NCBI RefSeq assembly: GCF_040675465.1
Contig: NZ_JBFAPA010000004.1
Location: forward strand, 124,001-188,000
Source: Kibdelosporangium sp040675465
GTDB taxonomy: Bacteria; Actinomycetota; Actinomycetes; Mycobacteriales; Pseudonocardiaceae
Length of the DNA: 64,000 bases
Reading direction: 5' to 3'
The notes under the pieces were generated by a model. The model saw nothing but the letters and a program-made list of their open reading frames with translations. It had not been told where the DNA came from and did not search any database. Below are positions 18,001 to 27,300 of the stretch, one piece after another (positions within the stretch are counted from its first letter, which is position 1; each line of letters opens with the position of its first letter). A program made the translations under genes and the position numbers.

Positions 18001-21000
18001 TCGCTGCTCGCCATCCGGCTCGCCCACCGGTTGCGCCGGACGTTCGGCCTGGAGGTGACCGCCGCGGACCTGTTCGACGGGCGGACCGTGGAGCGGGTCG
18101 CCGCCCTGGTCGACGCGGCCAACGGCCCGGACGAGACCGCCGACATCGTCCCCGTGCCGCGCGAAGGCGCTCTGCCGACGTCGTTCGGCCAGCAACGCCT
18201 GTGGTTCCTCGACCAGCTCGAACCCGGCAGCGCGGAGTACCTGATCCCGCTGGCCTTCCGCCTCACGGGCCCGCTGGACACGCCGGCGCTGAGGCGTGCC
18301 GTCGACCTCGTCTCCGCTCGGCACGAGATACTGCGGACGCGGTACGAAAGCGAAAGCGGAACACCGGTCCAGGTCGTCGACCCACCCAGCCCGGTGGCCT
18401 TTGAAGAGGCGGACCTGACCGGCGCCGCCGATGCCGAAGCACGGGCCACCGCGATCATCGACGCGGCCAACGCACGGCCGTTCTCACTGGCCAACGAACA
18501 CCCGCTGCGGGTCACGGTCGTCCACATCGGACCCGAAGATCACCTCGTGGCGATCACCCTGCACCACATCGCGTTCGACGCCTGGTCGATGGGGATCTTC
18601 CTGCGCGAACTGAACGTTGCCTACGAGCTGGGCGACACCAGTGAGCCGCTGGGGGTTCAGTACGCGGACTTCTCGGCATGGCAACGCAACCAGGAAAGCG
18701 CCCTCAGGCAGCAACTCGACTACTGGCGTGAGCGGCTTGCCGGCCTCTCCCCGGTCGAGCTGACCACCGACCGGCCGCGCCCCGCGGAACGTGACCCACA
18801 CGGCGACACGCTCGTGGTCGAAGTCCCGGCCGCGGTCGGCGACGCTCTGCGTGAACTGGGCAACCGCACGGGCGCGACCTCGTTCATGGTCCTGCTCGCC
18901 GCGTTCAGCACGTTGCTCGGCCGCTACACCGGCCGCAGCGACATCGCGGTCGGCACGCCGGTCGCCGGACGCACCCGGCCGGAGACCGAGGACCTGATCG
19001 GGTTCTTCATCAACAACCTCGTCATGCGCACCGACCTGACCGGCGACCCGTCGTTCACCGAGTTGGTCGACCGCGTGCGGCGCACCGCATTGGACGCGTT
19101 CGCCCACCAGGACGTGCCGTTCGAGCACCTGGTCGACGCGTTGCAGCCCGGCCGGGACCTGTCCCGCAACCCGTTGTTCCAGATCATGTTCGAGGTCCAG
19201 CACATGGCCGGGGTCCTGCCCACGACGCTCGCCGGGTGCGACGCGACCGGGCTGGGCAGCGGCGAGCCGGTGGCGAAGTTCGACCTCACGCTGACAGTGA
19301 AGGAACGCACCGACGGGGTGCTGCGCTGCTGGTTCGAGTACTCGACCGCGTTGTTCGACCGCGCCACCATCGAACGCCTCGGCGCGCACTACGTCCGGCT
19401 GCTGGAAAGCATCGCCGCCGACCCGAAGGCCCGGATCACCGAGCTGGACCTGTTGCCGGCGGCCGAACGCGACGCCATCCTCGGCCAGTGGCCGAACCCG
19501 GACGCGGCCCGGCTGGACGAGCTCGACATCCCCGCCGAGCGGCACCTGACCGTGCCGGAGCTGTTCGAACGCCAGGTGGCCGAGACCCCGGACGCGATCG
19601 CGCTGGTCTTCCAGGACCAGGAGATCACCTTCGCGGACCTCAACGCCCGCGCCAACCGCCTCGCGCACCACCTGCGGGCGACCGGGATCGGGCCGGAGAC
19701 CATCGTCGGGTCCTGCCTGGAGCGCGGTGTCGAACCGGTCGTGGTGCTGCTGGCGGTGCTCAAGGCGGGCGGCGTGTACGTGCCGTTCGACCCCGAGCAC
19801 CCGGCGGAGCGCCTCGGCTACATGATCGACGACGCCAAGGCGCACACCGTTGTGACGTCCCGGAAGTTCGCCGACCGGTTCGGTACCGGCCGACGCGTGC
19901 TCGTGGTCGATGACTGGGACACACCGTCCACCAACCCGGAACCGGTCGTCCGGCCCGGCAACCTCGCCTACATCATCTACACCTCGGGGTCGACCGGCCG
20001 GCCCAAGGGCGTGATGATCTCCCACCGGTCCTACGCGCACCACTGCCGGGTTATCGCCGACTACTACGGCATCGGACCGGGGGAGCGCGTGATCCTGTTG
20101 TCCGCGTTGACCTTCGACCTGGCCATGGACCAGATCGCGGTCACGTTGTCCAACGGCGGCACGCTCGTGGTGAGCGACCCGGTGTTCTGGACGCCGGGGG
20201 AGCTGCCGGCCAAGCTGGCCCACCACAAGGTCACGGTCATGGAGATCACCCCGGCCTACTACCGGGAGATGCTCGAGTCCGATGTGGACAAGCTGGCCGG
20301 GATGAAGCTGATGAACGTCGGCGCCGACGTGGTCACCGTGTCCGACGCCCAGCGCTGGGCCGCGACCGGGCACCCCGGCCGGTTCCTGTGCAACTACGGG
20401 CCGACCGAGGCGACCATCACCTGCATGCTCAACCCGGTCACCAGTGACCTGGCGGGCGAGCGCGGCACGGCCACCCTCCACATCGGACGACCGGTAGCGG
20501 GCACTCGGGTACACGTGCTGGACAACCAGCTGCGGCCAGTTCCGGTTGGTGTGCCTGGCGAGCTGTGCATCGGCGGGATTCGTTTGGCGCGTGGCTACTA
20601 CGACCGGCCCGAGCTGACGGCCGAGCGGTTCGTGCCCGACCCGTACGGACCCGAACCGGGAGCGCGGCTCTACCGCACCGGCGACCTCGTGCGCTACCGG
20701 CCGGACGGCACGGTCGACTTCCTCGGCCGGCTGGACCACCAGGTCAAGATCCGCGGGTTCCGCATCGAGCTGCCCGAGATCGAGGCCGCACTGGCGAAAC
20801 ACCCCGCGGTGCCCGCGGCAGCGGTGGTGGCCAAGGAGGTCGCACCCGGCGACAAGCGGCTCATCGCGTACCTCGAATGGGACCGCGACACCGAGCCGGA
20901 CATCACCGAGCTGCGTGCTCACCTACGGGAACTGCTGCCGGAGTACATGATCCCCTCGGCGTGGGCGACCGTTCCGGCGCTGCCGTTGTCACCCAGCAAG

Positions 21001-21363
21001 AAGGTCGACCGCGCGGCCCTGCCTGAGCTGACTCCGTCGCAATTGGACGGTGCCAAGGAGTACGTGGCCCCGCGGGACCCGGCGGAGGAGATCATCGCCG
21101 GGATCTGGGCCGACGTGCTCGGGGTGGACCGGGTCGGCGTGCACGACGACTTCTTCGGACTCGGCGGGCACTCGCTGCTGGCGACCCGGGTCCTGGCGCG
21201 GCTGCGCGAGACGTTCGCGGCCGAGCTCCCGCTGCGGTGCCTGTTCGAGGCGACCACCGTGGCGGACCTCGCCGCCGTGACGACCGACTTCCTCACGGCG
21301 GAGATCGACGACATGTCCGAGGCCGAGATGCGCGAGCTGCTTGCCCGGGAAGGTGTGGGATGA
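15028..21363 (+). CDS. NRPS, two modules: C-A-T-C-A-T
   Basis: The start is METGHLPLSF after a CGGGAGG site; the open frame upstream is shadow. Over 2111 residues the order is C1 (1-430; HHIAFDN at about 134), A1 (about 455-945), T1 (Ser near 991), C2 (about 1050-1470; HHIAFDA near 1179), A2 (about 1507-1990, A3 motif near 1650) and T2 (Ser near 2044). No epimerase or methylase is present. The codes by eye are A1 D-A-W-Q-C-A-T-I-D and A2 D-L-D-E-M-V-N-I-T. A2 has two acidic pocket residues and so may bind a basic amino acid such as Dap, but neither code is one I can assign firmly. In both C motifs the final Gly of HHxxxDG is replaced. The gene follows the Dap genes and is coupled by ATGA to the next NRPS. 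Confidence 0.96.
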   Translation: METGHLPLSFEQEQLWFLDQLRSGAREYLLHWGFRLRGTLDAAALTAALTEIAARHEVLRTHYETVDGRPFQVVDPPAPVALNVIDVSEGDAEQRVREIGAAEADTPIDLSGSPWRLTLIKVAPDEAVLLIVVHHIAFDNASLGIVAAELRRLYTAFAAGELSPLEPLPIQYADFAGWQRDRWAEPDEALTGQFGYWRSKLTGLAPLELPTDRSRPAMWDPDGDTVSFVVPASLANELVAIGRASGATPFMVFLAAFNVLLSRYSGRRDIGVGTSMDGRTLVELEQLAGPLLATVVLRTDLAGDPTFAELLARTRETTLDAFERTDVPFQRLVAELVPDRDSSRNPLFQAAFVVHNGEGEPLSLPGLAVERVPVGTMSATVDLTLHMAENADGSWNGRLLFPTALFDRARIERMSANFLGLLTGVAAAPGAALSGLPTVTEAERDQLLGWNPSAANTPDQTLPQLFRSQALSTPDAVAVVSGDSTLTYAELLSKVDALTGFLQNKGVTPETPVGVALHRGTDLVVALLATLSAGGVYVPLSPDLPADRLQFMLADAGVDLILTQAALRDRLSEGSITIALDEEIIDGTPGAVTINPSHAAYVMYTSGSTGRPKGVVVTHGGIRNRVLWSVNQYQMTSGDRVLQKTTIGFDASMWEFLAPLVSGGAVVMAPEGAHRDPAVMVRAVADHAVTVLQLVPSVLQMVVNEPGLAACRDLRLVCSAGEPLPSAMCEQLLGVVDVELYNTYGPTECSIDATAWHYHRGDTDNIVSIGTPLPGLQVFIVDSDDRLAPVGVPGELCVAGVGLARGYLGRGDLTADRFTPHLFGEPGERWYRTGDLARWRADGTLEFIGRLDAQVKVRGVRVEPGEVEAVLRTHPGIDAAVVTPHRSATGDLELVGYIVGSAPDLRDYLETRLPAAMIPSALVELESFPLLPNGKVDRSQLPDPDGQVREEDPGQVAPRTETERAVAAIMAELIGIDQVGAFDDFFALGGHSLLAIRLAHRLRRTFGLEVTAADLFDGRTVERVAALVDAANGPDETADIVPVPREGALPTSFGQQRLWFLDQLEPGSAEYLIPLAFRLTGPLDTPALRRAVDLVSARHEILRTRYESESGTPVQVVDPPSPVAFEEADLTGAADAEARATAIIDAANARPFSLANEHPLRVTVVHIGPEDHLVAITLHHIAFDAWSMGIFLRELNVAYELGDTSEPLGVQYADFSAWQRNQESALRQQLDYWRERLAGLSPVELTTDRPRPAERDPHGDTLVVEVPAAVGDALRELGNRTGATSFMVLLAAFSTLLGRYTGRSDIAVGTPVAGRTRPETEDLIGFFINNLVMRTDLTGDPSFTELVDRVRRTALDAFAHQDVPFEHLVDALQPGRDLSRNPLFQIMFEVQHMAGVLPTTLAGCDATGLGSGEPVAKFDLTLTVKERTDGVLRCWFEYSTALFDRATIERLGAHYVRLLESIAADPKARITELDLLPAAERDAILGQWPNPDAARLDELDIPAERHLTVPELFERQVAETPDAIALVFQDQEITFADLNARANRLAHHLRATGIGPETIVGSCLERGVEPVVVLLAVLKAGGVYVPFDPEHPAERLGYMIDDAKAHTVVTSRKFADRFGTGRRVLVVDDWDTPSTNPEPVVRPGNLAYIIYTSGSTGRPKGVMISHRSYAHHCRVIADYYGIGPGERVILLSALTFDLAMDQIAVTLSNGGTLVVSDPVFWTPGELPAKLAHHKVTVMEITPAYYREMLESDVDKLAGMKLMNVGADVVTVSDAQRWAATGHPGRFLCNYGPTEATITCMLNPVTSDLAGERGTATLHIGRPVAGTRVHVLDNQLRPVPVGVPGELCIGGIRLARGYYDRPELTAERFVPDPYGPEPGARLYRTGDLVRYRPDGTVDFLGRLDHQVKIRGFRIELPEIEAALAKHPAVPAAAVVAKEVAPGDKRLIAYLEWDRDTEPDITELRAHLRELLPEYMIPSAWATVPALPLSPSKKVDRAALPELTPSQLDGAKEYVAPRDPAEEIIAGIWADVLGVDRVGVHDDFFGLGGHSLLATRVLARLRETFAAELPLRCLFEATTVADLAAVTTDFLTAEIDDMSEAEMRELLAREGVG

Positions 21364-24300
21364 CTGGAACGCTGGACCGCGCTGCCTTGCGCGCGGAGTT
21401 GCTGAAGCGGCGGCTGAGCGGTGCCGCGGTCCCGGTGCGGGACAACAGGATCGGCCGGGTCTCCCGGGACGAGCCGACCGGGCTGTCGTTCGCCCAGCGG
21501 CGGCTGTGGATCCTCGACCAGCTGCGGCCGGGCGGCACCGAGTACCTGATCAGCACGGGACTGCGGCTCACCGGTTCGCTCGACAGCGGGGCGCTGCGCC
21601 TGGCCCTGGACGGTCTCGTCGCCCGCCACGAGATCCTGCGCACCCGGTACGCGGTGATCGACGACGAACCCGTGCAGGTGATCGACTCGCCCGGACCGGC
21701 CGCGCTGTCCGAAGTGGACCTGACGCAGCTGTCCCCGGCGGAGCAGGACACGACGCTGGCCGGCTGGATGTCCACCGACCGACGTCCGGTCGACCTGGAG
21801 AACGGGCGGGTCATCACGGCCACTCTCGCCAAGCTCGGCGAGGACGAGCACGCGCTCGTGCTGACCGTACATCACATCGCCTTCGACGAGCGGTCCGAGC
21901 AGGTGCTCTGGCAGGAACTCGACCAGCTCTACACCGCCGCGCTGGCTGGGAAACCGGCCACGCTGGAGCCGTTGCCCGTGCAGTATGCGGACTTCGCGGC
22001 ATGGCAGCGGGACCACCTGTTGGGCGCCAAGCTGGATGAGCAGCTCAGCTACTGGCGTTCGCAACTCGCCGGGGCGGCGCCAGTGGACCTGCCCACCGAC
22101 CGGCCGCGCCCCGCGGTGCGGGACAGCGCCGGTGACCAGGTCCCGTTCGTGATCCCCGCCGGGACGGCTCAAGCGTTGACCCGGCTCGCCCGGCAGGCCG
22201 GCGCCACCCCGTTCATGACCTTGCTTGCCGCGTACAAGATCCTGCTTTCCCGGCACAGCAGGCAGAACGACGTCACGGTCGGCACTCCGGTCGCGGGTCG
22301 CGACCGGACGGAGGTACAGGACCTGATCGGCGTGTTCCTCAACACGCTGGTGCTGCGCACGGATCTGTCTGGGGATCCGTCGTTCACCGAGGTCCTGCGT
22401 CGGGTCAAGCACACCGCGCTGGACGCCTACGGCCACCAGGAGCTGCCGTTCGAACGGCTGGTGGACGAGCTTGGCGCGGAACGCGACCCGTCCCGCACGC
22501 CGCTGTTCTCGACGATGTTCCTGTGGGAGAACGCCGGAACGGGGAACCTGACCTTCGGCGGCCTGCCCACCCGGCCGGTGCCGGTGCAGGAGAGTGACGC
22601 CAAGGTCGATCTGACCCTCGCCGTCACCGAACGGGCCGACGGATCCCTGGCGGGTGCGGTGAACTACGCCACCGCGCTGTTCGACCAGTCCACTGTGGAG
22701 CGGTTCGCCGCTCAGTTCGTCGAGCTGGTCAACGGGATCGCGGCCACACCGGACATCCCGGTCAGCCAGGTGTCGTCGCTGCCCACGGAGCAGTTGCAAG
22801 AGCTGTACTGGTGGAACGACACCGCCGTCGGCTACCCGACCGGGACGCTGTCCGGGCTGTTCGCCGAGCAGGTGGCCCGCACCCCGGACGCACCCGCGGT
22901 CAGCTTCGAAGGCGGCACCCTGTCCTACGCCGAGCTGAACGCACAAGCGAACCAGTTGGCGCACCACCTGATCGGCGCGGGCGTCGGCCCGGAGTCGATC
23001 GTCGGCGTCCGCCGGGAGCGCGGGATCGACCTCGTGGTGTCGCTGCTGGCCATCCTGAAGGCGGGCGGCGCCTATCTGCCGCTCGACCCGGACTACCCGG
23101 CCGACCGCCTCGAGTACATGTGCGACAACGCCGGTGTCACGTTGGTGCTCACCGAGACCGGACCGTCCTTCCCGGACAACGGGTTGACCCAGAACCCCGT
23201 CACCGCTCTTGATCCGGACCATCCGGCGTACGTGATCTACACCTCGGGCTCGACCGGACGGCCCAAGGGTGTTGTGGTCTCGCACCGCTCGATCGTCAAC
23301 CGGCTGCGCTGGATGCAGGACGCGTACGGGCTGGATGACACCGACCGTGTGCTGCAGAAGACCCCGTACAGCTTCGACGTTTCGGTGTGGGAGTTCTTCT
23401 GGCCGCTGCTCACCGGCGCCACCCTCGTGCTGGCGCGTCCCGGTGGTCACCGCGACCCGGACTACCTGGCCGACGTGATCGCCACCGAGCGGATCACCAC
23501 CCTGCACTTCGTCCCGTCGATGCTGCGAGCCTTCCTCACCGCTCCGTTCGGTGAGCTGCCGTCGATTCGCCGGATGATCTGCAGCGGCGAGGCACTGCCC
23601 GGGGATCTCGTCACCGCGGTTGGCGAGCGGATCGGTTGCGAGCTGCACAATCTTTATGGCCCAACAGAAGCGGCCGTCGACGTCACCGCAACCCAATGCC
23701 AGCCGGGTACTCCGGTCACGATCGGCACCCCCATCGCCAACACCCAGACGTACATCCTCGACGACCACCTCCGGCCGGTCGGCGTCGGCGTGCCGGGGGA
23801 GTTGCTGCTCGGCGGCGTCCAGCTGGCCCGCGGCTACCTCAACCGGCCCGCGCTGACCGCCGAGAAGTTCGTGCCGGACCCGTTCGGCACCGGTGGACGG
23901 CTGTACCGAACCGGTGATCTGGCCCGGTTCCTGCCCGACGGCAGTATCGACTACCTCGGCCGGCTGGACCACCAGGTCAAGATCCGCGGCCACCGGATCG
24001 AGCTCGGCGAGATCGAGGCCGTGCTCGGCGAAGTGGCCCCGGGCGCTGTCGCGGTGCACGACGGTCAGCTCGTCGGATACCTGGTGGGCGACGCGGATGT
24101 GGCTGCGGCGACGGCGTTTCTGCGGGACCGGTTGCCGGAGGTGATGATCCCGAGCCACTGGGTCGTGCTCGACGAACTGCCATTGACCACGAGCGGCAAG
24201 ACCGACCGCAAGGCCCTGCCCGCGCCCGACCGCAGCCGCACGTCCTCGGTCACTGAGTTCGTCGCCCCGCGCACGGAGATCGAGCAGGCCGTCGCCGAGG

Positions 24301-27300
24301 CGTTCACTGCGGCCCTTGGGGTGGACAAAGTCGGTGTGCACGACCGGTTCTTCGACCTGGGCGGCGACTCGATCCGGGCCATCCGCGCGATCGGTACCCT
24401 GCGCGCGGCCGGGTTCGACCTGTCCGTGCAGGACATCTTCTCGTACCAGACCACCGCCGACCTGGCCGAGCTGGCCGGGCGGTCGGCCACCGTGCGCGAT
24501 GTCCTCATTGGACGATTCGAGCAGCTCACGCCCGCCGACCGCGACCGCCTCCCGGAGGGCCTCGCCGACGCCTACCCGATGGGTCAGGTACAGGTCGGCA
24601 TGGTCTACGAGATGCTCGCCGACACCCAGCATCCGGCCTACCAGAACGTCACCAGCTTCCAGATCGCCGACGACGGGGAGTTCTCGCTCGCGGCCCTGCG
24701 GGAAGCGGGGCAGCTGCTGATCGACAAGCACGAGATCCTGCGCACCTCGTTCGACCTGTCCGGCTACTCCGAGCCGCTGCAACTGGTCCACGAGAACGTC
24801 ATCGCCGACATCGGGTACGACGACCTGCGCGGCCTTCCCGCCGGCGAACAGGAAACCGTGATCGCGGAATACCGGCACGTCATGCAATCCACACCGCTGG
24901 ACGTCGCCGAAGCGCCGCAGCTGCGGTGGCACGTGCACCAGACCGGCGACACCGAATGGACGCTGACCCACACCGAGTGCCACGCCATCCTCGACGGCTG
25001 GAGCCACCACTCGGTGATCAGCGAGCTGCAGGAGGCCTACCGGGCGGTCCGCGACGGTCACACCGACCGGCTGCCCAGCCCGCTCGCAGCCAGGTACGCC
25101 GACTTCGTGGCGCTGGAGAAGAAGTCTCTGGCGTCCACTGTAGACTATGAGTTCTGGCGGGAGCGTGTCCGCGGCTTCGACCGGGTCACCCTGCCCGCGG
25201 ACACCGCGCCGCCCGGGTATGGCAAGGTCGAGGAACTGCGGGTGTCCTGGCGGCACCTGGAACCCGGCCTGCGTGACCTGGTGGCACGGACCAAGACCTC
25301 GCTCAAGACCGTGCTGCACACCGCTCACCTGGCGATGCTCGGCGTGGTCACCGGTCAGCGGCGGTTCTTCAGCGGCCTGGTCTGCAACGGTCGGGCCGAG
25401 CTGCTGCGCGGCGACGAGGTGATCGGCATGCACCTCAACACCTTGCCGTTCGCCGTGGACCTCAACGCTTCCAGCTGGAGCGAGCTGCTGCGGGCCGTGT
25501 TCGCCGAGGAGCTGGCGTTGTGGCCGCACCGCCGTTACCCGTTGCCCGCCATGCAACGGGAATGGGGCCAGGGCGAGCCGTTGATCAGCGTGATCTTCTC
25601 GTACCTGGACTTCCACGTCCTCGACGAGCAGGCCGAGGTCTTCGGCACGATCACCGACGACAGCCCCAACGAGTTCACCCTCAACGTGGTGACCTTCCCC
25701 GGCGAGCTGCGGCTGGAATGCCGGGCCGGGTGGGCGACCCGTGAGCGGCTCGAAGACCTGGCGGCGACCTACCTCCAGGTGCTGTCGGCGATGATCGTCG
25801 ACGGTCCGGTCGACCTGACCTCGACCGCCGCCGACCGCCTGACCAGGCCCGCGGAGACGTTCTCCGCGCTGCCCGAGGTGTGCTTGACCGACATGTTCGC
25901 CGACCAGGTTGCTCAGCGGCCGGACAAGGTCGCGATCGAGTGCGGCGACGCGGGCCTGACCTACCGCGAGGTCGAGCTGCGCGCGAACCAGCTCGCGTGG
26001 GTGTTGCGGGCACAGGGAGTGGGGCCGGATACTCCGGTCGCGGTCTGCATGGATCGCGGGATCGACGTGGTGGTCGCGTTCCTGGGTGTGATGAAGGCGG
26101 GCGGCGCGTACCTGCCGCTGGACCCGAAGTACCCGGACGGCCGCATCCAGTACATTGTGGACGACTCCGGTGCCCGGATCATGCTGACCCAGCCCGAACA
26201 CGTCCACCGCTTCTCCGGGCTTACTACCATGGAACTGGACCCGGAGTGGTCGGCGTTCGCTGACCAGCCGGTGACCGCGCCTGAGGTGGCTTTGTCGCCG
26301 GACAACCTGGCGTACATCACCTACACTTCGGGCTCGACCGGCCGGCCGAAGGGCGTGCTGGTGCCGCACCGCGGGGTGGTGCGCCTGGTGAACGACCCGA
26401 ACTACACGGTCCTCGACTCCGAGCAGGTCCTGTTGCTGCTCAGCGCGTTGGCGTTCGACGTGTCGACGTTCGAGATGTGGGGCGCGCTGTGCAAGGGCGG
26501 CAAGCTCGCCGTGTGCCCGCCGGGCACGCCGACCGCCACCGACCTGGAGGAGGTGCTGCGGCGGCACGGAGTGACCGTGCTGTGGCTGACTTCTGGGCTG
26601 TTCAACGCGATGGTGGACGTCAAGCCGTCGTCGTTGGCCGGTGTCAAGCAGTTGCTCGTCGGCGGCGAGGCTCTCTCCCCGCCCCACGTCCGCACCGCAC
26701 TCGAACACGGTGTCCCCGTGGGCAACGGCTATGGTCCGACCGAGGGCACGACGTTCGCGGTCGCGCATCCGTTCATCTCGTTGCCCGAGGCGAACAACTC
26801 GATCCCGATCGGCCTGCCCATCTCGCACACCTATGTCCGGATCGTCGACTCGTCACTGAACCCAGTCCCGTTCGGTGTTCCGGGCGAACTGCTGCTCGGC
26901 GGGCCGGGTGTGGTGCGCGGTTACCAGGGGCGGCCGGACCTCACAGCGGAGAAGTTCGTGCCGGATCCCCTGGGCGAGCCCGGTTCCCGGCTGTACCGCA
27001 CCGGCGACATCGTGCGGCAGGACCCGGATGGCACGATGCACTACATCGGCCGCCAGGACCACCAGGTCAAGATCCGCGGGCACCGGGTCGAGCTCGGTGA
27101 GGTGGAGGCGGCGATCTCCGAGCTGCCGTCGGTCCGCGTGGCCGCGGCCGCGGCGCATCCTGGTGTCGATGGTGTGAAACAGCTTGTCGGGTACGTGGTG
27201 CTGGCGGAGGACGGGCCGGAGGACCTTGCACAGCTAGGCGAGTTGCTCCGCCGCCGGGTGCCGGACTTCCTGGTGCCGACGGCGTGGGTGCGGCTGGACG

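Noticed and set aside
20919..26828. A 1969-codon minus-strand open frame opposite the two NRPS genes
   Set aside because: It is a high-GC antisense shadow: the composition is rich in Arg, Gln, His and Gly with no domain, while the plus strand encodes clear NRPS domains throughout.
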